From Bicyclus anynana (taxonomy: Eukaryota; Arthropoda; Insecta; Lepidoptera; Nymphalidae), in NCBI RefSeq assembly GCF_947172395.1, contig NC_069083.1, positions 14,974,501-15,038,500 on the forward strand: a stretch of 64,000 nucleotides of DNA, written 5' to 3'. The notes under the pieces are model-generated. The model had not been told where the DNA came from. It made no database searches and worked only from the letters and a program-made list of their open reading frames with translations. Position numbers and translations under genes: made by a program. Position 1 is the stretch's first letter; each line of letters begins with the position of its first letter. Below, in pieces: positions 24,271 to 39,200 of the stretch.

Positions 24271-27200
24271 GTAAGTTTGACCTAGCTTAGATGCGGTAAA
24301 CGGATTTTTAATCATCATTATCACCCATGTTCGGCTCACTGCTGAACTCGAGTCTCCTCTCAGAAAAAGAGGCCAATAGTCCACCACGCTGGCCCAATGC
24401 GGATTGGCATACTTCACACACGCAGAAAATTAAGAAAATTCTCTGGTATGCAGGCTTGCTCACGATGTTTCTTGTTTGAGACACCTGATATTTAATTTCT
24501 TAAAATGCACACAACTTAAGGAGGTGCATGCCCCGAATCAGATTCAAACCTACACCCTCTGGAATCGGAGGCAGAGGTCCATTGGGCTATCACAGCTCGG
24601 ATTTTTAATGATATGGCCGAAGTCGATAAACCACTACAGCTATTTTTTTATTATTATTACCAAAATTAACAAAGTGTAGTGTTTGCTGTTCTAGCCCAGG
24701 ATCCGTGGAGCATTATTACAATTTATTACTATCCAGTTAATTTTTCGTGAGTTATCTTGAGACACTCAACTTTATATTTACGAAAATTCTTGATTCTGGT
24801 ATTTAACTGGGTTACCAGGTAATAAAATTTTCTGAGCGTCGGAACGAGATAATGTACCACGCAATTTGTAGGACATTGTAGCTGTTCAGTAAAAAAAACA
24901 GCTAGTTAGTAACAACTTTTAATAACCTCGTTTTTGATACAAGTTGGGAAAAGGGGAGTTTACCTTTTGTTGTTCATAGCTCGTATTACATATATATATC
25001 AGCCGCTGGATGCTGGCTGCTCGCGATGAGGCATATGCCCAGCAGTGGACATAACTCGGCTGATAACGATGATAATGATAATGATAAATAGATCAACCAG
25101 AGTTCTTTCAGTATTTCCGTTTAAGAATTGCATGTTATATTCCTTGAGCTAATAATGATGAGTTCTCCTAGATACTAGCGACTACATAATTGCAAAACGC
25201 AAATAGCCAACGCTCCCATTCTGCTAACAAAATTAATGTTATTGGCACACGGCGTCATCAATCCCGGCAACAGTGCGTAGGTACTCGTACACGATATAGT
25301 TGACCTGCATTAGAAAGTATATAGGATATATGCATAGGATAGGGCAATATTTAATGTATTAGCCATCGATATAGAATAGGTGACGAATCTTCTAGGTAAA
25401 CGCGCTCTATCTTAGACCTCATCGTCACTTTCCATCAGGTATGAGTCAAACGTGAAAAATACCGCTTGACACGTAGACAGACCTATCCTATCTTAATACA
25501 TCGATGGTATTAGTTTATTCAAACTCAACATCATCCGTGCGATTCCGGTATTTTACACTCGTCGGCGAACTGTTCGCCTATCTTATTCGAATTTAAACTT
25601 TATGTTTGCAGAATACTAAGATTAAAATGTACTTTTTCGTCTCTTACAAAGAAGTTACCGTGATAATGAACTCACGTGAGTTCTAACTTTACAGAATTGT
25701 TAAGCAGCTACATTGTACTGCAAGAAACAAAAATAAACTATAAAGCCTGTCATTATGTATGCTATTTGTTTTTTACAGTTGTTTCTTTTTTATACCATTC
25801 ATAATATCCTACTCAGTTAATCTACATAACAATTGAATAACATAATTACACAAATAATACCTATGTTTCTTGCTAATATACATAGAAGAGAAAAAATATG
25901 ACCGCATTTATAGTTACTTCGTTATTATACAAACAATATTTTTTGGTAGGTATGGATATAATGACAGTAATTTAGAACAATTAAATATTTATTTAATGTG
26001 TAAGGTTAATTAAGTTTTTTTCAGTCATTGAGTGTGTTCGTGAAGTTGTGTATATTATTACCTATAACAAAGCATTTAAAAGCAATAAACAACGTCAAAG
26101 ATGAGGCTATGCGGACGTAATGTCGGTACATACTCGTAAATGCGTGTATTGCATAGTAAAATCGGCCTCGCTGTCCGTTAAGAAGCAAGGTCTATGACTG
26201 ATTCTTTATCAAACAGTAACGATTAGTAATTGTGATAAAATATGTATAATATTTTGATGATTGATCACTTTTCCACACAATTAACATGATAAAAATACCC
26301 GTTTTTATACATTTCTTTATCTAAATGTGCTAATATGCCAAATATACCAATTCTTTCAATTAAGTAGGTACCTAGATTTAATCTTGTAAGCACATTTTTT
26401 GAGAGATTAGCTTGTGATTTTATTTGGGATAGGATCTAAGTTGTGTAAGTAAATAAATCTATACTAATATTATAAAGCTGAAGAGTTTGTTTGTTTGTTT
26501 GATTGATTGAACGCGCTAATCTCAGGAACTACTGGTCCGATTTGAAAAATTCTTTTAGTGTTAGATTGCCCATTTATCGAGGAAGGCTATAGGCTATATA
26601 TTATCCCCATTTTCTTACGGGAACCACGCGGATGAAACCGCGCAGCGTCAGCTAGTAAATAAATAAAGTTGCTTACACCATTCGAATAATATACCCATAC
26701 ACACAACACCTAGTCGTTGAATCTAAATGTTCTAACGCAGACAAGTAGATTTATCGACGACAGCACATCACATAAATATTTTTATAGTTGTTTAATGAAA
26801 ACAGCTCTTGTTATATCTAATTGTTATGTTATCATCAGTACGTATTGTCTTCCGAGGCTTATGTATCATAGGTCTTCTGTATGACCAACACTCTAACGCT
26901 GATACAGGTACCTACAGATATGTTTTCATTTTGTTCTGATATGAGGATTCTATCCTACAGCTGAATACTCAATAGACCAACGAGGTACCTACTTTATTAC
27001 AACAATTATTACGAAACCAAATTCTAATTGGCTAAACTCGTAGTAACTATATGAACAACAAAAACCTTCAGATGATGGGCATGCCTAATGTCTATTAGAA
27101 ATAATAACAGTTAAAATGTAATAATAGTTATATTAAACCACAATTAGCGTACAAAAATTGAGAGATTTTATCGCAATATCAATTTTAATGCCATTATGTT

Positions 27201-30200
27201 GCATTGCAACACAAAAACCAGCAATTATGAGAATGTGAGTGGCTGACCGTGAAAATAGTAACATAAACGAGAGACACGTTTTTTCGGAATACATAATAAT
27301 CTGACATGTGAGCTGATCTTGAATGAGAAATCAATATCTTTTATGTTATCAAGGTCTCACGCGATAAAAGTGGTAAACTTTATTTCGACCTTTCCTTAAT
27401 TGGTGTAACAGGTTTGTGCTTCATAACTATCACATAATATTAATAGCCGAATTTTAGTATCGTGACAAATTGGACGAGTTATATTATAAGTTAATAACAA
27501 ATGAAAAGATATACTCACTTATTATATTTTTCTAAGCACAAAACCTTAAATTCAACAGATTTTAATTTTTAGTTTTTTCAGATTTTAGTTTGGTTTTGGA
27601 CCTAGGTTAGTACCAACCTAATTAGGTAGGTACCATCTTACAGCCGTTTTCAATAACCTACTCAAATTTACGGATAGATAGCTATCCTCGATTATCTAAC
27701 AGTCAAACTATCTTTACATAGTCAAACTATCTGTTATTGAAAAGCAGATATGGACAGAAAGATAGATTTTTCTTAACTTTAGTAAGCGCAATTGCGGATA
27801 GATAGGTTATTGAAAACGGCCGTAAGCTGTATTAGCAACATATTGAATAATTATTATGTTAATCACTTATATGTCAGACATATACGACGAAGATCGTATT
27901 TGATCGTTCGTAACAAACAAGCTCGCATCGATTTTAATACTGTTTAAGATATTGTCAGAATAGATTTGCTTAATAATCTGAGATGATATCTATTAAATGC
28001 CTCGATATGGCATTCTTTCGATCAAGGTAAATGCCTCCTTGTCCTTGGTCATTCACATGCGTCAACTTGGAATGTTTCGGATCCAAAATGTTGAAACACA
28101 TGTCGTCTGCATAAAATATAAACCCACAAATAAACAATAGAATGTGAACTTATTAATTTTCATTTTAAAAAATCCTCTGTCTCTATGACCATTTGGAAAG
28201 GAAGAAAACTGATCTGCTTGTTTATTCACTAACATTGGTGGATATACACTAAAAGGGGAACGCTCACCTCACTTGAAAATAATTATGATGTATAAATAAA
28301 AATATGGTTAAACAATAGGCTAATAAAAGTATATTTCTTGAAAAATCATTTTTTTTGTCAATCTTCTTGCTCAAAAAGTTCGCTGTATTGTTTTTTTCTG
28401 TTAACAACAAGCTTAAGAAAACGAACAAACAAACCAATCATGAGACTTCAAAAAATATTGTAAATCTCAGGTCAACGATCTTAGCTTGTCCCGGTTGTGA
28501 ACAAATTAATGATAAATTAAAAATGTCGTAAAACGTTGTAACAAACTTTTTTTTGATAATGTGATGTGTGATGTGATTTTATTATTAAAGTAAAATTATT
28601 AAGATTGTTTTGGATATACGAGTAAGTAAATTGCCGGGTAGGGTAGCCCTTGGCCATTGTTAGAAATTCTTAAGTAGAAAGAAAGAAAGAAAATAAATTT
28701 ATTCAAATCTAAAAGTTACAGACAGTCAGTACCCTATCCTTATGACAGCATGTCCGTCTGTAACCCTTAAAAAGAAAGGGGGTGTACAGCTCAGCAAATG
28801 CCGTGCACTACATACAAGTCACGTGATTTCGTATTCACTAAGATCAAATAAATAACCAGTGTTTTTGCTATTGTGATTTTCGTTATGATTATTATATGTA
28901 GGTATACGATTTTCATCTTATATGATGATGCTAATCATATAAGGTAGCGAACATACGTGAAGTTAGTGAATTGGCCGGCAGGTTTAAAAGACATAGCAAA
29001 TGTTTTTTTTGAAAGGATAGCAACGACACTGAGTATAAGTATGTCACGATTGTTAAAAGAATTCCTTCGTATTTCAGATGACAAAGGGCTGCCTTGGTAT
29101 GTCAGGACATATTGGGTGTTGTACAACATCACTGTTCCCGTGGCTTTCCTCATCACGCTCTTCTACTGGGCCGTTTTAAGAGCACGTACGTATCTACGGT
29201 TATTTAGAAAATAAATTCTTAACTCAGTATTAGAAACGATTTCAATTAAATTCCATGTATTTATATCACGAAGATATCAAGTGAGCAGGTAGTCGCTTGA
29301 TATAGACGGCTCAAAACCGTGTTGCTTGAAAGTCCTTTTTTTTTTATTTTTTTACAAGTTTTTTACAAGGGCTACCTTGACTACAATCTCACCTGATGGT
29401 AAGTGATGATGCAGTCTAAGATGGAAGCGGGCTAACTTGTTAGGAAGAGGATGAAAATCTACACCCCTTTTCGGTTTCTACACGACATCGTACTGGAACG
29501 CTAAATCGCTTGGCGGTACGTCTTTGTCGGTAGGGTGGTAACTAGCCACGGCCGAAGCCTCCCACCAGCCAGACCTGGACCAATTAAGAAAATCTCAAAT
29601 GGCCCAGCTCCATCGAACCCAGGACCTCCGTTTTGTAAATCCTCCGCGCATACCACTGCGCCACGGAGGCCGTCAAAAAAAGTCCGGCCACTCAAAGATT
29701 GCATTTCTGACAGGTCGTCTGACAGGTCGTGATCGAATGGGCGATGTAACTTAACCTTAATAATATTAAAAATAATATAATTATGCCAACTTTCAATAAA
29801 CGTATTAATTTTGGGCTGAAATTATTAACAATTAATTAATTACCAAATATAAAAAGGTGACATTGATAGGTGTCAGAAATATAATCTCTGAGCGGCCGGA
29901 CTTTAAGAGGGGACTATGTTCAAGTGGATGTCTATCGGCTGATAAGCATGTGCATTATCAGCTTATGTTAACGGCACACTACAGGGTACTAATGGAAGGC
30001 TTCGGCCGTGGCTAGTCACCACCCTACCGGCAAAGACGTACTGCCAAGCGAGTTAGCGTTCCGGTACGATGCAGTGTAGAAACTGAAAGGGGTGTGGATT
30101 TTCATCCTCATACTAACAAGTTAGCCCGTTTATATCTAAAATTGCATCGTCACTTACCATCAGGTGAGATTGTAGTCAAGGGCTTACTTGTAAAGAATTA

Positions 30201-33200
30201 AAAAAAATACAAGGGTCAGACCTCACTCCTCACTCCTCACACGTCAAGGGACATATAAGCTTCTATATAGAGGGACATAGAGACCCAACACGCTGCTCCA
30301 ATGCAGGTTAGCAAGCTTAGGGTGATTTCATTTACGACCACTAAATTCATTAACGACCACTATCAGCTGTTAATATCATGACCATAACCGACGGCTTAAT
30401 GATGAAAATATAAAAGGTACTCTCCAAGGGCTGAAAAACTCAGTACCTCATAAAGCCCGAAGAGGATTTGAACCCATGACTCGAAGACTCATAGGCTAAC
30501 CACTGGACCATCGAGGCAGTTAATGGTTAAATCTAAAATTATGATTATTTACAGCAGGAAAGAAAATAAACTACGCCCCAAACCCGATACTAGACGTGAT
30601 GCTGCACGGCGTGAACTCGGGCCTGATGTTTGTGGAGCTGATGATGTCTGCGCACCCCAGCCGGCTGCTCCACGTCATGCAGCCGCTGTACTTCGCGCTG
30701 GCGTACCTCTTGTTCACCGTCGCTTATTATATCTCTGGTGGACTCGACCCGTAAGTATATATAAGCTTTATTCTAAAACACACAGCGGGCGATGGAGCGA
30801 GCTATGTTAGGAGTATCTCTGCGTGATCGAATCAGAAATGAGGAGATCCGCAGAAGAACCAAAGTCACCGACATAGCTCAGCGAGTTGCGACGTTGAAGT
30901 GGCAATGGGCGGGGCACATAGTACGAAGAGCCGATGGACGTTGGGGTCCCAAAGTGCTGGAATGGCGACCCCGCACTAGTAAGCGCAGTGTTGGCCGCCC
31001 CCTCACCAGGTGGACTGACGATATCAAGCGAGTCGCAGGGATTCGCTGGATGCAGATGGCTCAGTATCTAAAGGTAGATGGACATACAGCCTTATTCCTG
31101 ATATAGAAGAATGGACCAGCAGGAGGCATGGCCGAATGACATATCGACTTACACAGTGCTTTACTGGAGATGGCGTTTTTATGTGCTATCTTGCAGGTAT
31201 TGGTAAAAGACCAGATGCCACATGCATGTACTGTAAGAATACAGATGATGCGATGCACACCATCTTCCACTGCGTAAAGTGGGAACATGAAAGACGAGAA
31301 GTTTCTGCAAAGGTGGGCGATATTAGTGTACAAAATTTGGTATCTAAAATGCTGGAATCTGATAAAAATTGGAATGTTATCAGTAATTTCCTTGAGGATA
31401 TTATTAGGGAAAAGGAAAAGGAGGAAAAGAGGAGGAAAATAACAAGAACTTAAGACAGACAAAAATGTTACCGTGTTATAGGCTGAAAGGCGGGTACACG
31501 GCTAACAGGGCGATAGGAGGGGTTTTAGCCGGTAGGAGTCCGGCACTACCCTTTAGGGTGTCCATGAGGATTTCCCCTCCTGAAGAAGAAAAAAAAAAAA
31601 AAAAAAAGATGGCTCAGTATCGTGATGTTTGGAAGTCCCTACAAAAGGCCTATGTCCTGCAGTGGACGTCCATCGGCTGATATGATGATGATGATGATTC
31701 TAAAACAGCCCCCCTAGCCAAGTGGCACGTCTATTCTCTACATTATTTCATTACATTATCAACCCATATTCGGCTCACTGCTGAGCTCGAGTCTCCTCTC
31801 AAAATGAGAGGGGTTAGGCCTTAGTCCACCACACTGGCCCAATGCGGATTGGCAGACTTCACACACGCAGAGAATTAAAAAAAATTCTCTGGTACGCAGG
31901 TTTCCTTCTTCACCGTTTGAGACACGTGATATTTAATTTCTTAAAATGCACACAACTGAAAAGCTGGAGGTGCATGCCCCGGGCCGGATTTGAACTCACA
32001 CCCTCCGGAATCGTAGGCAGAGATCATATCCACTGGGCTATCACAGCTCTCTTTCTCTCTCCTCTACATTATGCATTTTTCTATCGAAGCGTTAGCGATC
32101 GTAGATCGTAAAAAAAGTCGACGTGCCACTTGGCTAGGGGGGGCTGGTCTACAAAATTAAAAAAAACCAAGCTTCAAAATTTTCATCAATCATCATCAAT
32201 TTATTTCAAGTAGACTCTTAGTTTGACAGCTAGGGTGACAGCGAAAGGGTGACAGCTATGAAAAGCCGGCTATGTACTCAACTTGCACTTTCAAAAATCA
32301 TACATTATCATACGAGTAGTTTACCTACAATTAAAAAAAAGAATCATCCAATTCGGTAGTCGTCTTCGTATAATCGTATAATAACATCATGAATATAAAC
32401 ACACATTCAAATTCATAACCTCCTCCTATTTTTTAGATAGATTAAAAATTACAATTTTTTTTATCTCACCTCATTCCTCAATGTGTGTGTTTCTAATAGG
32501 TAATCAAAATGTTTTTGTTTTATCTTCACAGAAAACATACTTTCTTGACTTCATATGGTCTTGACTTATATGACACCGGTTTTAGACATAATCCAGTTAT
32601 TGATAGTAAGGTAGTTGGGATGCAACTTTACATAAAAAGTGGGTAGATAAAAAACAGATAACCCAGAACCACAAAGTACGGCGAGTAAGGCGAAGACAAC
32701 AAAAAGGCGATTTAACGGGAAATAGCGATGTCTGCTAAGCATCTATATTATTGGGAAAAAAAAAGTGTGTCAGCTCCGACGCACGAATGGAGTTTACTCT
32801 TTTCAATAGCAACGCCTGAAAAGTGAAAGGTGCGCAACCGAGGTGCAGCGCTGCGTGCGCGCCCGCCAACAGCGTGCACGTGCGTGCGGACGCGCTAGGC
32901 ATGTGCACGCTATGGCGGCTACGTACGGTGAAAGGTGCGCAGAATAGGTTGCGCACAAAAAACGTACCGAGGGGTATAAATGAAAAATCGATTGTTAAGG
33001 AGTAAACTCCAATAAGTTATGAAATGACATGCGTTACGTTTTTTGTGCGCAACCTATTCTGCGCACCTTTCACCGTGCGCTGTGCCGCCAACAACTTGCA
33101 CATCGCACCCATGTGCACGCTGTAGGCGGGTGCGCACGCCGCGGCCTGCTGCACCTCGGTTGCGCACCTTTCACTTATAAGGCGCGAGTATTGAGACGTG

Positions 33201-36200
33201 CTTCGAGCTAGCTTTTTGTTTTTTTTAACATACACACTTTTTTTGTTGGTAAACAGTGCACATCGAGTAGGGCTTTAGTAATACTTATGTTAAAGAAGAC
33301 TAAATGTATAGAATTGTTAAATAACTAATAGACTTTATAATATACTTCACATTATATATTTTACTCTTACAATGTATGATATAATCATTAAACAAACAAG
33401 CCCAATAACATATAGTATACATATATGCTGTATAGGTATAGTCGCCTATACAGCATACCCCATGTACGTCTCAATACACTCACAGCTAAATTAGAAAGTT
33501 GCGCACTAAAGGTGCGCACCAAAAACGTGACACTTTTTCGTTAGTTCAGTTGGTTTTACCCCTCGGATTTTTCTCATACCGGGCGCCTTATATATAAAAA
33601 ATCGATTCTTAAGGAGTAAACTCCAAAAATAGATATTCACGTCTATTCCAAATTAAATCTTTCGGTAACCAATCGAAATACATAGTTTAAAACTGTTGCT
33701 AGTAAAGTCATTAACATTAAAATATTAAAAGAACTGCCAGCTACGGAACTAAGCCGGATACCGTCATTAAAATTTCACCTAAATACCAAATGAAAATGTA
33801 GTTGTCCATGACTTCAATTTTTCGTACCATTTAGAAACAGGTTACAACTTTAAAAGTAAAATATATATACCTTAGACTTGATATTTAGTCTAAATGCTCG
33901 CAAATATGAGAAATGTACTTATATCGGAAATTGTAATTAGCATACTAAATTGTGTGGCCCAGTTTTCGATTGATCTAAAACTCAAATGGCCATATTAAGT
34001 ACTTACCTACTCAGGTTTTCCAATAGTACTTAAGTAAGTAATATAATTTTCGTAAAGCACTGCCAATAATATCTACCAATCCATGCTGAATAGATGACAA
34101 GATTTCAATATATTGATATTTTTGAGAGATTCGGGTAAATGAGGTCAATATTAACCAATGATTAGGAAAAAGAAACATGTATAACAATCCATAACAGCGC
34201 CGCAAAATTGACGATTTAAATCCCTGTAGCTCCTAAAGTAATAATCGCAGATACCCGTATAAAGTTACTTCAACAAAATTGTTTTACTTTTAACATACTC
34301 CTAATTTATGTACAGTTTAATAAATTGTCATCACCTCTATTACAAAGATCGATAGATATTAAAATTACTAACAAATATCTAACGATTTCTTGATTGATTG
34401 ATAATTGATAACAATCTAACAGTCGCACTAACCTCCACAACTTGCAGCTTTCACGAATAGTTTAGCTTCATAAAAATCAGATTAAGCAGAAAATACATAG
34501 GTACATATATTTTTTACAAGTCAGTTCAAGATAAGGAAAAGATTCCTATCGGAAACAAAAAAAAGATGGAGATATCCGGTAGTTAAGTACTAAAAAAAGT
34601 ATCAAAAACTTGATCATGACGTATATAACTTTAATTTATTTTTCTGCGATGTTCATATATTTTTCTGTCGTTATCGCTACTATCTAAGGTCCAAAAGTCA
34701 GTACTGGTTAAAATATTCTTGAATTAGAATAGGCAGTAGTCACTAAGGAATAAAATAGCTGAAGACGATCCTAAAACTGGTCATAGCAGTCAATTAAATA
34801 ATGTACACCGAACGTCTCTCGAAGTCTGACATTTACTTGCTAATTATCTTTCGTCAAGTTACAACAAACATTAAATTATTTGTAGGTCAAACTATAGTCA
34901 CTAAGTGCGTTTAAAGGACCAATTGGTACCTACGACATTATTTCGAGTTGCGACATGTGATTTGTGTTACCTACTTAATAGGATATCTACCTAATCTATC
35001 ACTCATCATCATCATCATCATCTGTATTTATCAGAGTTTATATTTGGTATTTATATTGTACGACTATTATTATAATTATTTGCGGTATATCCACTATTTG
35101 GTAAATCTGTAGCTACTTATACTAACCGTAATGAAGTTGGGAAGTCGGTAGTGAATACACTTTCGGTCCTAATCATTTCATTATGACCCCTGATACTGAT
35201 TTTTTTTTTATTTTTTACAAGTTAGTCCTTGACTACAATCTCACCTGATGGTAAGTGGTGATGTAATTTACTAGTAAGATGGCAGCGGGCTAACTTTTTA
35301 GAAGGAGGATGAAAATCCACACCCCTTTCGGTTTCTACACGACATCGTACCGGAACGCTTAATCACTTGGCGGTACGTCTTTGTCAGTAGGGTGGTAACT
35401 AGCCACGACCGAAGCCTCCCACCAGCCAGACCTGGACTAATTAAGAAAACCTCAATCTCAAGCCCAGCCGGGGATCTAACCCAGGACCTCCGCCTTGTAA
35501 ATTCACTGCGCATACCACGCCACGGAGGCCGTCAAAAATTGATTGATGTATATTTTTTTTAATTGCTTGTTGGCTGGCTTAATCCATTCAACTCTATGAT
35601 GTTAGAAACAAAGCATTAATGTATAATTAACTATCAGACACCGGCGACTTCGTCCGTTTGAAAACCTTGACCCTTCTTACTTCAACCTCGAAGAACTAAT
35701 TTTTAACCATAATTTTTCATCCGATTTCCCTGTCTACAAGGCAGTAGATCATCATCACTTACGACCCATATTCGGCTCACTGTTGAGCACAAGTCTCCTC
35801 TCAGAATGTTATTTAATGAGTTAGGCCTAAGTCCACCACGCAGGCCCAATGCAGATTAGGAGACTTCCCACACGAAGATAATTAAGAAAATTCTCAGGTA
35901 TGCAGGTTTCCCCGCGATGTTTTTTCTTTACCGTTTGAGACACGTGATTTTTAATTTTTTTAAATGCACACGATTGAAAAGTTGGAGGATCATGCCCAGA
36001 ATCGGATTCGAACCTATGCCCTCCGAATCGAAGGCAGTGGTCATATCTACTAGGCTACGTCTATAAGGCAATAGATACACGTATATTATTATTTTTAAAC
36101 TTTACGCCTAATACTTTCAGACATCTTGTACAGCAATCATTTCGAGTCCATACGAATCCATGGAATATCTGCTACACATAATATTCATCTTTTCGATTTT

Positions 36201-39200
36201 GTTTAATTTATTCATACCTACTTATTTTCAAACGATAAGAAAATAATAGGTACATCAGTCGTAACTTGAGAGATTTTTTTATTAGCATTGCCAAGAAATA
36301 AGTAAATATCTGTATGTCGTATGTTACGAGTATATTTATTGGTGTCAGAAATGGAGATGCAAATACGATAAGCCATAATATAAGCATATCCTTCCCTTCT
36401 TCAAGGGCAAACTAGCAAAAACGGATACAAAAGTTTAGTTACAAGCTGTTTACATAAATAATGTAGTTTTGACAGTTGGTAAAGCAAACCTTGTTCGTAT
36501 TTGCACTCGTATGTATCTAGTTATCAAACAGACGATGTTTACTGATTTATTGTGGTGTCTAACTTCACGATAGCTCGTCGACTCATATACAGGGTGTTGC
36601 GGATTTCCCATAACTTCTAGTTGCTGACAAGTCCACTTATAGGAGCCAAACTGCAGAACTAATTTATTTTTAACTTTTTTTTTTTATTGAGAAAGAATAC
36701 AATATGGAACTTAAGCTAACTTATCCTAATAACTATACAAATCATGCCCACGTGGAAAAAACTAAAAAAAAAATTTAAAAATTAAAAAATAAAAATAAAA
36801 TAAAAAAAAAATTAAATTTTCGTTCTTAATTTAAATTATTCCGATTATCCATGTAACAACGCCTTTATCTATTCTTGCATTTTAAAATACGTAATCGTAG
36901 TGATACTGGCACTTCGCACTTCACCAGTAAGCTACTTCATGATTTTATCAATTAATAAGTTTTGCTAGGTCATAATATAAGGATGCGATATAAGGGAGAC
37001 AATTTAAGATCTATTTACAAAAGAAATATTTTTTACTCCGGAAATATTAATTTCAGAACACATGTTCCTTAGACATTTTTAATTAAGAATAACCTTAGAG
37101 TTATGGGAAATAGTGCCGAGCATCCTGTATACCACCACCTTTCGATGACGAGTCCGGCCTCTTTACCACTGAGCTATTGAGGCTTAAAAGTTATTATGAA
37201 ATGACAGACATACACTTTAATTTTATATAAATGGTATTGATGTATAATTTATTCTCTGACTTTGATTAAATGATGAAATATTGCATAGTTATTCGAATGA
37301 TCTAGGAGCCTGAAATGACCAGACTTTCGTCATTTTGTAAAAGCTGTGTAAATGGCTGACCTATTCACTAAGTTTAGTATATATTAGCAACTTAATATAC
37401 ATATAGATATAAAAATATATTGACATCAAATCAATAATTTTTCATATTCATTTTTCATATTCCGTTATTAATGAAAATCACAATGTCAAGTTAGTAATTT
37501 TAAATCAATATGTTGATTGATTAATATTGAATACGAAATCATGTGACTTAACAATCACTAACAATAAGCTAGTTGGTAATATTCGTGTAGGTCGTTCTGT
37601 AATTACCAACCGCTACAACCTAATACCATTGCAGTTACTCAAAGTTAAAAAATAGGCCTGCTGAAAATAGGTATAAACCCCCTGTGCAGATAATGATATA
37701 TTATCTGAACTTCATAGTTATGCGCACTTCTATTTTTAACAATGGTAAACAACGATATTTTGTATTAGAAATAGGGGACTAGCGATTCAAAACTGAGGCC
37801 GACAAATGTGCATAATTGTCTTAATTTCGTTTAGTCGCTTATTAGACAACGAAAGTTATTTAAACTCATAATAGATAAATATTGTCTATAATGTCGAGTT
37901 GTGTAAACAAGAAATTATGCATGTGTGCGCTTAGTGGAGTCGCTAAATTAGGATTACTTCTTGCGGTGATTTTGTAGGCACGTAACATAATTATTATCTA
38001 AAGTATAAAATAATCATATAAAAGTCATCACCGGTAAACGTGTGGACTAACATACGTTTAACTTTTATTAAATGGCAAAGGTCTAACCATTATAGGCTCT
38101 AGCTACTTGCTACATGAATAAATCAAATTAGCTATAATAAATTCGTCGAAATAATACTGTAGACATCAAAATTAAGTGTTATCTCGCTAAAACTCTTAAA
38201 AAAATCGCTTAACAGATTTGAGTAGGTACCTATTTATTGTTTGCTCTAATACTCCGTACTTTGGAAAAAAATATATAAAAAGCCCAAAAGACCAATGGAA
38301 AGTCAAGCCAGATAGGTACTCATCATCATCATCATCATTACCTTTACCATCACCCATATTCGGCTCACTGCTGAGCTCGAGTCTCCTCTCAGAATGAGAG
38401 GGGTTAGGCCAATATCCACCTAGCTCAATGCAGATTGGCAGACTTCACACACGCAGAGAATGCACATTGCACACCCCTGAAAAATTGTAGGTCCATGCAT
38501 TGGACCGGTTTAGAACCCACACCCTCCGGAATCGGAGGCAGAGGTCATATCTATCAGGACTCATAGATATAGATACATGCACTCTAAAATTTAGGTTAAT
38601 TGTTAGTCTCTTTTTGATACCTAGATTCTCTCATCACTGCACTATAAATTAGTAGTTAAATGAAGTAGCGTTCACCTCTCCTATTATTATTATTAGACAA
38701 TGTTATAGAAATAAACCGTGATATGTATTTAAAAAACCAATAGATATATTTATCACTACCAATATTAAACATTCCTAATATGATAGCAATGACCTTAACC
38801 TATAGATCAAAGGCAGTAGGCACATAAATAGATTGCACAATTTCGTTGCAAAACCGACGTAAATCTGATGTAGGTACCCGCCGAGTACCAACTAAACATT
38901 AATAACATCCATGTCCCGATTTTGACCTTTACATAATTTTTTCATTAGGGTTGCCAATCGCAATGCAAGGCATTGAATACAGTTATTTTGTGAAATTAGA
39001 TTGCTATACTTGCTAACGTGTCTTCAACCTTTACTCCAAATAATTCTTCCAACAATTATTATGATCGTTATTCTTCGACGTAAAATAAACCTTAGTGGTA
39101 ACGTGGTAAATATAAAAAATAAACCTTAGCTGAGTTTTTGTGGGCTCTTTTTTTTCATTACAAGTTAGCCCTTGATTACAATCTCACCTGATGGTAAGTG

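Larger units (their letters stand above)
24601..29077. other. Rest of gene B intron 1
   Basis: Mostly AT-rich intron. It contains an RTE tail at about 25005-25085, a Helitron at 26458-26655, an inverted-repeat element at 27637-27826 and an AGAA run near 28676. No other exon-like sequence was recognised. Confidence 0.5.

Noticed and set aside
29535..29732. Short Pro-rich open frame and its antisense partner
   Set aside because: Entirely within SINE family 2.
30440..30520. tRNA gene on the minus strand
   Set aside because: A and B box-like motifs are present, but there is no full cloverleaf, and similar heads occur in SINEs at 60385 and 61795.
32735..33235. Overlapping Cys/Ala-rich frames on both strands
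   Set aside because: They come from the GC-rich inverted repeat; frames on both strands mirror each other and lack splice or start support.
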